Source of the DNA: Parasphingorhabdus cellanae
Lineage (GTDB): Bacteria > Pseudomonadota > Alphaproteobacteria > Sphingomonadales > Sphingomonadaceae
NCBI RefSeq assembly: GCF_017498565.1
Contig: NZ_CP071794.1
Location: forward strand, 372,001 to 436,000
Direction: 5' to 3'
Length of the DNA stretch: 64,000 nt
Positions 1 to 8,105 of this stretch are shown piece after piece. Each line of letters opens with the position of its first letter. Position 1 is the first letter of the stretch. Both the position numbers and the translations under genes were made by a program. Under the pieces are notes generated by a model, which saw only the letters and a program-made list of their open reading frames with translations, was not told where the DNA came from and made no database searches.

Positions 1-48
1 GTAATGATTGTATCGTGAAGGCGCGATAAGTTCTGCGCGCTCGGACGT

Positions 49-930
49 CTAACCTTTTACCCAATCACGAGAAAAAATGCCTTGAATATAAAGCAGGGCG
101 CTGAGATCATTATGTTTAATCGCTGCATCGGCAGCAGCAGAAGCTTTGGGCTTTGCACGATAAGCGACGCCCATTCCCGCCAGTGCTATCATAGGAATAT
201 CATTGGCTCCGTCGCCAACAGCCATACACTGATCCAGTGAGAGTCCGGCAGATCGGGCACTCTGCCGCAGCAACTCCGCTTTTCTTTGCGCATCGACAAC
301 CGGCCCATCTAATTTTCCAGTCAAATGACCGTCCGCCTCCGCTAATATATTCGCTTCCGCACTGGCAAACCCTATGGATTTCGCCACCGGGTCGGCAAAT
401 CTGGTAAAGCCGCCCGACACCAAAACGGTCTTGGCCCCGCGCGTAGCCATAGTCTGGACCAAGGTCTTAGCGCCCGGCATGATTTCGACTTTTTCATCCA
501 GACATCGATCAATCGCAGAAAGCTCTAGTCCCGCGAGTAAGGCGACCCTGCCCCTCAGCGCCTCTTCAAAATCAAGCTCCCCAAGCATTGCACGTTCAGT
601 AATTTCAGCGATCTGATCTTTGATACCAGCATAACCTGCCAGTTCATCGATACATTCGACGGTGATCATTGTGCTATCCATGTCGGATATCAGCAGCTTT
701 TTTTCGCGATTCTCAGCGTGTTGGACAATAAAATCTATTCCAGCACACTCTATAGACAATGCATCGCGCGCCGCCGCCAATTCACCGTCGAAGAAAATAT
801 CAGCCGCTTTGCCGTCGACTACATCACCCATGCGAGTAATCTGTCCGCCCGCTTCCGCCAAACGATCGGCGACCGAACTTAGCTCTCCCTTTTCCAGCTG
901 ATCTGCTGCTATTAGCGTGGCGATGAGCAT
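49..930 (-). CDS. serB: Phosphoserine phosphatase SerB
   Basis: HAD-superfamily phosphatase that removes phosphate from O-phosphoserine, the last step of serine synthesis. The 293-residue product has the nucleophile motif DMDST at residues 83-87, the SGGFTRF motif (HAD motif II Ser) and GDGANDIPM near the C-terminus (motif III). Length fits alphaproteobacterial SerB. I chose the ATG at 930 because GGGAG lies 5 nt upstream and the protein then begins MLIATLIAA; the frame stays open further upstream to 1041 but that stretch is the miaA gene in antisense. Its first 8 bases overlap the start of miaA head to head. Confidence 0.93.
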   Translation of the reverse strand: MLIATLIAADQLEKGELSSVADRLAEAGGQITRMGDVVDGKAADIFFDGELAAARDALSIECAGIDFIVQHAENREKKLLISDMDSTMITVECIDELAGYAGIKDQIAEITERAMLGELDFEEALRGRVALLAGLELSAIDRCLDEKVEIMPGAKTLVQTMATRGAKTVLVSGGFTRFADPVAKSIGFASAEANILAEADGHLTGKLDGPVVDAQRKAELLRQSARSAGLSLDQCMAVGDGANDIPMIALAGMGVAYRAKPKASAAADAAIKHNDLSALLYIQGIFSRDWVKG

Positions 931-1855
931 ATATTCTCCCAAAGATAAAAAAGATGTGGCGTTGATCGTCGGCCCGACGGCCAGCGGCAAATCCGCATTG
1001 GCACTGGAGCTCGCCAAAAAGCAACCCTCTGTGATTATCAACGCGGATAGTGCTCAGGTCTATACTGACCTGCAAATCCTGAGCGCGCGCCCAAGCAAAG
1101 ACGAGATGGAAAGCATAGATCATCGCCTTTACGGCTATATTGATGGTGCTCACACATGCTCGGCAGCGCGATGGGCTAGCGACGCGAAGGCCGAGATCGC
1201 GGCTGCTCACAATAAAGATCTACTACCGATATTAGTGGGCGGAACTGGCCTCTATGTCCGCACGCTGCTGAACGGGATCGCTCCGATACCGGAAATTGCC
1301 CCCGCTATACGCGCGGAAGTTCGGAATCTGGAGGTGGCAGATGCCTATACAGCTTTGCGCGAAGAGGATCCTATATCGGCTGACCGTCTGAACCCCAGAG
1401 ACTCGAGCCGGATCATGCGAGCCCTGGAAGTTGTTAGATCATCCGGCAAGCCGATGGTTCACTGGCATGCCCATATGGCGGGCGGTATTACGGATGAAAT
1501 TACCTTGCACCCTCTGGTCCTGCTTCCCCCGCGCGACTGGCTTTATGAACGTTGTGATCGCCGGTTTCAGATCATGCTCGATGGCGGCGCACGCGATGAA
1601 GTTGCTCAGTTATTGGATCGGAATCTACCCGATGATTGTCCGGTTATGCGCGCAATTGGCGTTCCGGAGATTATCGCAATCATCAAAGGCGACAGCAGCC
1701 CTGAGGATGCCAAGGAGCAAGCAATGGCCGCTACCCGCCAATATGCCAAACGCCAATATACATGGTTTCGAAATCAGTGTCCGGCGGATTGGCCTTGCTA
1801 TGATGAGATTATAAATAATGTTAATTACCGTAATATTGTTAGATTATTACAATAA
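923..1855 (+). CDS. miaA: tRNA dimethylallyltransferase MiaA
   Basis: Transfers a dimethylallyl group to A37 of tRNAs that read UNN codons. The product is about 310 residues, the usual family length. The P-loop GPTASGKSALAL sits near residue 17, followed by INADSAQVYTDL (substrate-binding Asp) and VGGTGLYVRTL. C-terminal QYAKRQYTWFRNQ matches the family. An ATG at 923 is preferred; a GTG at 917 in frame would add two residues. Neither has a clear Shine-Dalgarno sequence. The gene diverges from serB with overlapping 5' ends, so each promoter must lie inside the other gene. It ends in an AT-rich stretch just before the ilvB leader. Confidence 0.93.
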   Translation: MSIYSPKDKKDVALIVGPTASGKSALALELAKKQPSVIINADSAQVYTDLQILSARPSKDEMESIDHRLYGYIDGAHTCSAARWASDAKAEIAAAHNKDLLPILVGGTGLYVRTLLNGIAPIPEIAPAIRAEVRNLEVADAYTALREEDPISADRLNPRDSSRIMRALEVVRSSGKPMVHWHAHMAGGITDEITLHPLVLLPPRDWLYERCDRRFQIMLDGGARDEVAQLLDRNLPDDCPVMRAIGVPEIIAIIKGDSSPEDAKEQAMAATRQYAKRQYTWFRNQCPADWPCYDEIINNVNYRNIVRLLQ

Positions 1856-1861
1856 TTAGCC

Positions 1862-1981
1862 TTGACACAACATATATAAATATGTAGCGCCGCCCCGATC
1901 AAGCGGTTGCTGTGCCCAATCTTGCACGTTGCCTTGCAGTGCAGCATCGCCTATCAAACGCCCGCCCACGCGCGGGTTTAA
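1862..1981 (+). promoter_or_regulatory. Candidate ilvB leader (promoter, leader peptide, hairpin)
   Basis: A TTGACA box at 1862-1867 opens a very AT-rich stretch, but no convincing -10 lies at 16-18 bp. A 24-codon frame from TTG 1907 to TAA 1979-1981 is rich in Leu, Ile and Val (begins LLCPILHVAL). A hairpin CCCGC (1961-1965) / GCGGG (1972-1976) followed by TTTA ends just before the ilvB ATG. This resembles a branched-chain attenuator, but the U-tract is short and no competing helix was resolved, so this is a weak call. Confidence 0.25.
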
Positions 1982-1983
1982 CA

Positions 1984-3747
1984 ATGACGATGGAGCTTAA
2001 AGTGGCCGAAAAAAGCGGTGCAGAAATATTGGTTCAAACCCTGCTTGATCTGGGTGTCGACACCGTATTCGGCTATCCCGGCGGCGCGGTTTTGCCGATT
2101 TATGATGCGCTTTATAACCATCCCAAGATCAAGCATATTCTGGTCCGCCACGAACAAGCGGCCACCCATGCCGCTGAGGGCTATGCGCGCTCCACTGGTA
2201 AACCGGGCGTCGTGCTGGTGACTTCTGGCCCGGGAGCGACCAATGCCGTTACCGGGATTACCGATGCCTTGATGGACTCAATTCCGATGGTTGTGATTAC
2301 CGGCCAGGTGGCGACCAATCTTATTGGGTCGGACGCCTTTCAGGAAGCCGATACAGTGGGCATCACCCGCCACTGCACCAAACATAACTATCTGGTCAAA
2401 AAGCCGTCCGATCTTGCCGGCGTGCTGACAGAGGCCTTCCATATCGCAACCCAGGGCCGTCCTGGTCCGGTGGTTGTTGATATTCCCAAAAATGTTCAAG
2501 TCGCTGAGGCTGAGTTTAACAGCCATAACGGGAAACCAAATTCCCGCTATCAGCCGCAAATTGACGGTGATTTCAAGGCGATAAACGAAGCCGCTGAAAT
2601 GATCATGAAGGCAAAGGCGCCAATTCTCTATACCGGCGGCGGCATTATCAACAGCGGTCCGAAAGCCAGTGAAACCTTGCGCGAGCTGGCAGAATTGCTT
2701 GGCGCCCCGGTTACATCCACCTTAATGGGGTTGGGTGCTTTCCCTGCCGCTTCTGAACAATGGCTCGGTATGCTTGGCATGCACGGCACTTATGAAGCCA
2801 ATATGGCGATGAACCGCTCTGATTTAATTATTTGTCTCGGGGCGCGCTTTGATGACCGTATCACGGGCCGGATTGACGCGTTTTCACCCAATAGCAAGAA
2901 AATCCACGTCGATATTGATCGATCCTCGGTTAACAAGACGATCCGCGTCGATCTCCCCGTTATAGGCGATGTTGGCCGGGTTATGGAGCAATTGCTGGCG
3001 GTCCTTAAAGGCCGGAAGTTCAACGCTCCCGACTATGAAGAATGGTGGGCCCGCATCAAAGGCTGGCGCGCGACCAATTGTCTTGCTTATCCCGAAAGCA
3101 AAGCGGAAATCATGCCGCAAGAGGCGATCCGCAAGCTTTGGGAAGCCACCCATGAGCGTCATCCGATCATCACAACCGAAGTCGGCCAGCACCAAATGTG
3201 GGCGGCCCAGCATTTTGATTTTGAAAAACCGAACAAATGGCTGACCAGCGGCGGCCTGGGCACGATGGGTTACGGCTTACCTGCCGCGATCGGGGCACAA
3301 CTCGGTGATCCCGATGCGCTGGTGATTGATATTGCGGGGGAAGCCTCCATCCAGATGAATATTCAGGAGCTGGGTACGGCCAGCCAATATCGCCTGCCAG
3401 TCAAGATTTTCATCCTCAACAACGAATATATGGGCATGGTCCGGCAATGGCAGGAACTGACTTATGAAAGCCGTTATTCAAATAGTTATAGCGATAGCTT
3501 GCCAGATTTTATCAAGCTGGCGGAAAGCTATGATTGGACTGGCATATTGATCGAAGACCCGGCTGATCTGGAAGCGGGCATAAAGAAAATGATCGCAACA
3601 GACGGCCCGGTATTGGTTGATTGCCGCGTCGCCAAACTGGCTAACTGTTTCCCGATGATTCCATCCGGCGCGGCGCATACCGACATGTTGCTGACACCTG
3701 AAGATGTCAAAGGCACGATGGACGATAACGCAAAGGCGCTGGTGTGA
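1984..3747 (+). CDS. ilvB: Acetolactate synthase large subunit
   Basis: Thiamine-diphosphate enzyme that condenses pyruvate with pyruvate or 2-oxobutyrate, the first common step of Val/Leu/Ile synthesis. The 587-residue product shows the N-terminal VFGYPGGAVLPIYD motif, the ThDP-activating Glu in RHEQAATHAAEGYAR, the central FAD-domain GARFDDRITG and the C-terminal ThDP/Mg motif (GEASIQMNIQEL...NNEYMGMVRQWQ). In the usual GDGSFQMN-like motif the Asp position reads GEAS here. The ATG at 1984 is chosen because homologues start near MELKVAEKSGAE; an in-frame GTG at 1912 would add 24 unlikely residues. The stop overlaps ilvN by one base (TGATG), so the two are translationally coupled. Confidence 0.95.
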   Translation: MTMELKVAEKSGAEILVQTLLDLGVDTVFGYPGGAVLPIYDALYNHPKIKHILVRHEQAATHAAEGYARSTGKPGVVLVTSGPGATNAVTGITDALMDSIPMVVITGQVATNLIGSDAFQEADTVGITRHCTKHNYLVKKPSDLAGVLTEAFHIATQGRPGPVVVDIPKNVQVAEAEFNSHNGKPNSRYQPQIDGDFKAINEAAEMIMKAKAPILYTGGGIINSGPKASETLRELAELLGAPVTSTLMGLGAFPAASEQWLGMLGMHGTYEANMAMNRSDLIICLGARFDDRITGRIDAFSPNSKKIHVDIDRSSVNKTIRVDLPVIGDVGRVMEQLLAVLKGRKFNAPDYEEWWARIKGWRATNCLAYPESKAEIMPQEAIRKLWEATHERHPIITTEVGQHQMWAAQHFDFEKPNKWLTSGGLGTMGYGLPAAIGAQLGDPDALVIDIAGEASIQMNIQELGTASQYRLPVKIFILNNEYMGMVRQWQELTYESRYSNSYSDSLPDFIKLAESYDWTGILIEDPADLEAGIKKMIATDGPVLVDCRVAKLANCFPMIPSGAAHTDMLLTPEDVKGTMDDNAKALV

Positions 3748-4262
3748 TGCATATCAAGGAAGAACAAGTCGAACGCCATGTTCTGGCGGTGCTCGTCGAC
3801 AATGAAGCTGGGATCCTTGCACGGATCGCCGGCATGTTCACCGCCCGCGGTTATAATATTGAGAGCCTGACGGTCGCTGACATTAGCGCCGACCATGCGA
3901 TTAGTCGGATAACCATTGCCACCAATGGCCCACCGCATGTCATCGAACAGATTATCGCCCAGCTTGACCGATTGGTGCCTGTCCATAGCGTGCGCGACCT
4001 GACCGAAGCCGGTCCACATGTGCAGCGCGAGCTGGCACTGGTGAAAGTTGCCGGTAAAGGCGAAAATCGGATCGAAGCGATGCGCCTCGCCGATGTCTAT
4101 CGCGCCCGGGTTGTCGATGCGACCACCGAAAGCTTTGTTTTCGAAATTACCGGTGCGCCGGATAAAATTCAGACATTTGTCGGCCTGATGCGCGAAGTCG
4201 GCCTGGTGGAAGTCGGTCGCACTGGTGTTGTCGCTATTGGTCGCGGTCCGGAATCGGCATGA
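3747..4262 (+). CDS. ilvN: Acetolactate synthase small (regulatory) subunit
   Basis: Regulatory partner of IlvB that confers valine feedback inhibition. The 171-residue protein starts with an ACT domain (LVDNEAGILARIAGMFTARGYNIESLTV) and has the C-terminal small-subunit domain (RELALVKVAG...TESFVFEITG...GLVEVGRTGVVAIGRG). Length is typical (about 160-175). The start ATG shares its A with the ilvB TGA. Its own stop overlaps the next gene as ATGA. Confidence 0.95.
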   Translation: MHIKEEQVERHVLAVLVDNEAGILARIAGMFTARGYNIESLTVADISADHAISRITIATNGPPHVIEQIIAQLDRLVPVHSVRDLTEAGPHVQRELALVKVAGKGENRIEAMRLADVYRARVVDATTESFVFEITGAPDKIQTFVGLMREVGLVEVGRTGVVAIGRGPESA

Positions 4263-4627
4263 GTGAAATATTGCTCACGATTGCAGCCATATTAGCGCTC
4301 GCGACAGTGTTGGTGCATTCTATCGTCGGGGAGAAGCGCCTAATCGGCCCGCTCGTCACCGCTGGCGACGGCGTCATGCAAGAAGACCTGGCTAAACAAG
4401 TCATTCGTTTCGCATGGCATTTTACCAGCATTCTCGGCCTGATCGCCGTCTATATCCTGGCCATGGCCGCCTATGATTTTGCGGCGGCCGACGTCACTTT
4501 ACTGGCCGTTACCGGATCGGCATTTCTAATTGCCGGTATCTATGATGCCATCGTTACCAAAGTAAAGCATATCGGCTGGCCCATGCTGGCGGCCGTCGGT
4601 GCCTTGACCCTATTCGCTATTCTCTGA
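4259..4627 (+). CDS. Small four-helix membrane protein in ilv operon
   Basis: Function not recognised. The 122-residue product is strongly hydrophobic with about four membrane segments: residues 4-22, 51-70, 77-98 and 106-122. The loop between segments 1 and 2 is polar (GEKRLIGPLVTAGDGVMQEDLAKQ). The ATG overlaps the ilvN stop (ATGA), and ilvC follows after 16 bases, so it is co-translated with ilvN and inside the operon. This position suggests a role tied to branched-chain amino acids, but that is inference only; a neutral passenger cannot be excluded. Confidence 0.75.
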   Translation: MSEILLTIAAILALATVLVHSIVGEKRLIGPLVTAGDGVMQEDLAKQVIRFAWHFTSILGLIAVYILAMAAYDFAAADVTLLAVTGSAFLIAGIYDAIVTKVKHIGWPMLAAVGALTLFAIL

Positions 4628-4634
4628 GACTTAA

Positions 4635-5663
<1,029 letters not shown>

Positions 5664-5704
5664 GCCGGCGATATATGACCGCGTCTGCATTAGCGCAACA
5701 AAAG

Positions 5705-6103
5705 CTAAGCGGCGCGGTCTCTGGCTTCCGCAAAATTGAGTAGATCCTCCGACACTTCTTTGTCGCAGTTTTGGATCAGCGCAGAAACCGCCTCGACCAG
5801 GCTGTTATCGCTATCCACATATTTGGAAGCCATGGACCAATTGGGGAATTGCCGCCGTCCGATATATCCGGATTTGAGCGGTATGACAGCAATATGACGT
5901 CGGTCGCAGGATATGCGAGCAAATGTCTCTTCGACTTTCTGCTGGTCACCCTCCAAATATTGCAGAAACCGTGATTTATCCTGAATGAGAAGGCCGGTAA
6001 TATTGTTGTAGGTGTTGTTTTTTCGCGAAGCGTCCAGAATATCATCGACATCAGCAGGGCCAATTTCTGCTTGCGGTGTGCTGATGTAGATCATCCGATA
6101 CAT
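5705..6103 (-). CDS. Stand-alone BLUF-domain blue-light sensor
   Basis: A short (132-residue) BLUF protein that should bind FAD and sense blue light in the cytoplasm. The residues of the BLUF photocycle are all present with AppA-like spacing: Tyr6, Asn30, Gln48 (in RFLQYLEGD), Trp89 and Met91 (in FPNWSMA). NITGLL at 34-39 is the family signature. About 35 C-terminal residues follow the domain and probably form the capping helices; there is no fused effector. AGAGG lies 7 nt before the ATG. The gene follows the YHS/Cys-rich genes on the same strand but a terminator-like hairpin separates them. The output partner is unknown. Confidence 0.9.
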   Translation of the reverse strand: MYRMIYISTPQAEIGPADVDDILDASRKNNTYNNITGLLIQDKSRFLQYLEGDQQKVEETFARISCDRRHIAVIPLKSGYIGRRQFPNWSMASKYVDSDNSLVEAVSALIQNCDKEVSEDLLNFAEARDRAA

Positions 6104-6197
6104 GCGACTGCCTCTGAACGCTAAGGCTTTGTGGTTTAACCGGCATAAGTTAATTTTGCGCTATCAGCGCCGCTATCACGCAAAGGACTCGCAATAC

Positions 6198-6231
6198 AAA
6201 AGGGCGACAGCATTATCGCCGTCACCCTTTC
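6198..6231 (-). terminator. Terminator downstream of YHS lipoprotein gene
   Basis: Hairpin with AAAGGG/CCCTTT outer arms and a GAC/GTC inner pair separated by one mismatch. It lies right after the stop of the YHS lipoprotein gene and, read on the minus strand, ends in a short T run. Confidence 0.5.
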
Positions 6232-6236
6232 TAATA

Positions 6237-6815
6237 TTATTGATTATCGAATGTGGCATCTTCTGGCACCGAAGGCCAAGCAGCGTTGGCTTTTTCGATA
6301 AAGCCAGGAATATCTTTTAGCCATGTTTCCTGCACTTGCTTGTTGAAGTTCAGATATAGCTTACCATCAACCACTCTATAATAGACTGGATCGCCCGGTG
6401 CCAGGCGACCGCGTGACATTGCCCAAGCACAGTGACCACCAAATTGCGGAGCATATGCTGCGGGTTCGGCCTCAAACTTCGCCGCATTTTCAGCGCTCGA
6501 AAAATAATAGTCCACGTCGTTATAGGTGACGCCAAATTCTTCAGAGCCTTTGACAGGCGTACCGTCCCCTTCAAAATAGCTGACCGCATCATAACCACTA
6601 ACCGCGACGCCTGCAGGGCCATCTGGATTAATAAAAACAGGACCTGTCATATTATCAGTCACTTCGGCGAAGTCAGACATTGGCATTTCCGTGCCCGGCA
6701 TCATGTCGTCAGATGTCGCACTTGTTTCAGATCCTGACGCTTCCTCAGAACCTTGCTCAGAACAAGCGACGGGAAGGGCCGCCATTAAAATGGCAGGGAT
6801 AAAAATCTTTCTCAT
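6237..6815 (-). CDS. YHS-domain lipoprotein
   Basis: Predicted periplasmic lipoprotein of unknown function. The N-terminus has a signal peptide with the lipobox ALPVAC, then an acidic Ser/Glu-rich linker, then a YHS-type domain (VAVSGYDAVSYF...VDYYFSSAENAAKF...QFGGHCAWAMSRGRLAPGDP...VDGKLYLNFNKQVQETWLKD). YHS domains are generally thought to bind metal. The ATG at 6815 is chosen because AGAGG lies 8 nt upstream; a GTG two codons earlier is too close to it. It is a clear paralogue of the secreted YHS protein at 7278-7763, with the linker as its main addition. The Cys-rich gene lies between the two. Confidence 0.85.
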   Translation of the reverse strand: MRKIFIPAILMAALPVACSEQGSEEASGSETSATSDDMMPGTEMPMSDFAEVTDNMTGPVFINPDGPAGVAVSGYDAVSYFEGDGTPVKGSEEFGVTYNDVDYYFSSAENAAKFEAEPAAYAPQFGGHCAWAMSRGRLAPGDPVYYRVVDGKLYLNFNKQVQETWLKDIPGFIEKANAAWPSVPEDATFDNQ

Positions 6816-6846
6816 TGGCACATCCTCTTTTGACTTTTACAAAGTT

Positions 6847-6877
6847 GGGAAGGATCTCATAATTGAAAATCCTTCCC
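6847..6877 (-). terminator. Hairpin after Cys-rich gene
   Basis: Perfect 9-bp inverted repeat GGGAAGGAT / ATCCTTCCC with a 13-nt loop, placed between the Cys-rich gene and the downstream YHS lipoprotein gene. The T-tract is weak (AACTTTG), so it may reduce rather than stop transcription or stabilise the upstream mRNA end. Confidence 0.45.
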
Positions 6878-6914
6878 CAGCCAAGTGTTTGAATGGCCGT
6901 AGTTATTTTATCGA

Positions 6915-7217
6915 TTATTCCGGTGCGCAGGCTGCACAAGCGGCCGGTTCTGCTCCACATGATGCGGCATTGGCGCTGCAATCGGCGGCACAGGTTGCAG
7001 CGGCACAGGCTCCGCAGTCTGCTGCACAATTTGTTGCTGCACAGGCTCCACAGGCCGCAGCACAAGCTGCTGCTGCACAGGCGCTACAAGCAGACTGGAC
7101 TACTGGAGCCGCAGCCGTACAGGTTGCCAATGCCGCCGATGGAGTTGCCAGAGACAGGCCGCCCATGACAGCGAGCATTGCGGAGAGTTTGCGTTGCTTA
7201 TTAACGGGATTATTCAT
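6915..7217 (-). CDS. Secreted Cys/Ala-rich 12-residue repeat protein
   Basis: Unrecognised 100-residue protein. Residues 1-31 look like a signal peptide (basic start, hydrophobic core, cleavage near PSAALA). The mature part is almost only Ala and Cys, with 14 Cys. From residue 44 they follow +3, +5, +4 steps (44, 47, 52, 56, 59, 64, 68, 71, 76, 80), a 12-residue repeat of the form CAADCGACAAAT. In an alpha-helix this puts Cys on one face, which suggests metal (copper or zinc) binding or dense disulfides. The start has AAAGGA at good spacing. It sits between two secreted YHS paralogues on the same strand, so the three may form one periplasmic metal-handling unit; this is inference. Confidence 0.7.
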   Translation of the reverse strand: MNNPVNKQRKLSAMLAVMGGLSLATPSAALATCTAAAPVVQSACSACAAAACAAACGACAATNCAADCGACAAATCAADCSANAASCGAEPAACAACAPE

Positions 7218-7277
7218 GGTATTTTCCTTTGATATAGATGTTAAGTTAGAAAGTTGCGTGACGAATAGGGGGTCGAA

Positions 7278-7763
7278 TTAACCGCCAAATTTGGCGTTAT
7301 CCGGGAATTTTGGCCAGTTGATATCAGCCTTTTTGATGAAGCCGGCGACGTCGGTCAGCCAGGTTTTCTGCACCTGTTTGTTGACGTTGAGATAAAGTTT
7401 ACCGTCGACAACTTTGTAAACCAGTGGATCACCGGGAGCGAGCGAACCGCGTGACATCGCCCATGCACAGTGACCACCATATTGCGGGGCAAATTGTGCC
7501 GGTTTTTCTTTGAACTTTTTGGCGTTAGCGGCGGTACTGAAATAATAGTCAGCGCCCTTATATTTCACTTTATGCGCCTTGCTGCCTTTGACGGGAACGC
7601 CGGTTCCGGTGAAGTAAGAAGTGACATCATAACCGCCAACTGCAGTGTTGCCGCCTTTGACCCCGGTATAGGTTGGACCGGCGATAGCGGCATCAATCGG
7701 GAGAGCAAAAGTTCCGGTGGTCGCTGCGAGTGCGAGTGCGAGAGGTAGAATAAGATTTTTCAT
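7278..7763 (-). CDS. Secreted YHS-domain protein
   Basis: 161-residue exported protein with a cleavable signal peptide (hydrophobic residues 4-20, Ala-X-Ala-like end IDAAIAG) and one YHS-family domain: VGGYDVTSYFTGTGVPVKG, ADYYFSTAANAKKF, QYGGHCAWAMSRGSLAPGDP and VDGKLYLNVNKQVQKTWL. The only Cys of the domain is in GGHCAW, shared with its paralogue at 6237-6815. The mature protein is Lys-rich. A good AAGGAA Shine-Dalgarno precedes the ATG. It is the first gene of the minus-strand YHS/Cys-rich group. The family is widespread in proteobacteria but has no defined role. Confidence 0.85.
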   Translation of the reverse strand: MKNLILPLALALAATTGTFALPIDAAIAGPTYTGVKGGNTAVGGYDVTSYFTGTGVPVKGSKAHKVKYKGADYYFSTAANAKKFKEKPAQFAPQYGGHCAWAMSRGSLAPGDPLVYKVVDGKLYLNVNKQVQKTWLTDVAGFIKKADINWPKFPDNAKFGG

Positions 7764-7922
7764 TTTCAGTTCCTTGGTAAGATTTAAGTTCTTGTGATTG
7801 AGGGTAAAAATAATTTCGTTGAGCCGTCATGCTCGTTGATGGTTTCGCGGACGAGAGCAAAAAGGTTTCACTTCCCGCAAAATAAATTCACCAGCGTGGT
7901 TGATTTTTGCACCGCAGCAGAT

Positions 7923-8048
7923 ATGAACAACAGCCATGGCAAGTGTCTCAAACCTAGAGCTACAACGACTTATGCGCCCTTAGGCGTAGCTGTGCTGCTG
8001 CTCGATGCGGCGGCCCCGTCTAAGGGATTATTTTTTCCAGAAAATTGA
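7923..8048 (+). promoter_or_regulatory. leuA leader with Leu-codon runs and alternative helices
   Basis: The ~340-bp gap before leuA holds a leader with attenuator traits. One frame (ATG 7923 to TGA 8048) includes GVAVLLLD, with CTG CTG CTC at 7995-8003. A second short frame (ATG 7936 to TAG 7983) is 15 codons with CTA, CTA and CTT Leu codons. AGCTAC (7958-7963) can pair with GTAGCT (7986-7991), enclosing TGCGCC/GGCGTA; this helix competes with the terminator arm 7977-7986. Leucine control by attenuation is inferred; which frame is translated is unclear. Confidence 0.5.
7977..8036 (+). terminator. Intrinsic (conditional) terminator before leuA
   Basis: CCCTTAGGCG (7977-7986) pairs with CGTCTAAGGG (8017-8026) over 10 bp with one G-U. 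An inner stem GCTGCTGC (7994-8001) / GCGGCGGC (8007-8014) closes a 5-nt loop. The helix is followed by ATTATTTTTT. It lies about 70 bp before the leuA start, so transcription must pass it to express leuA. Confidence 0.65.
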
Positions 8049-8105
8049 AATTAACTAGCAATTTCCGCCTTGCGCGAAATCGCTTGCAGCATAAGAGTAT
8101 CGACC

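Noticed and set aside
1912..1983. GTG start giving a 24-residue longer IlvB
   Set aside because: The extra residues do not match IlvB N-termini, and the region looks like a regulatory leader.
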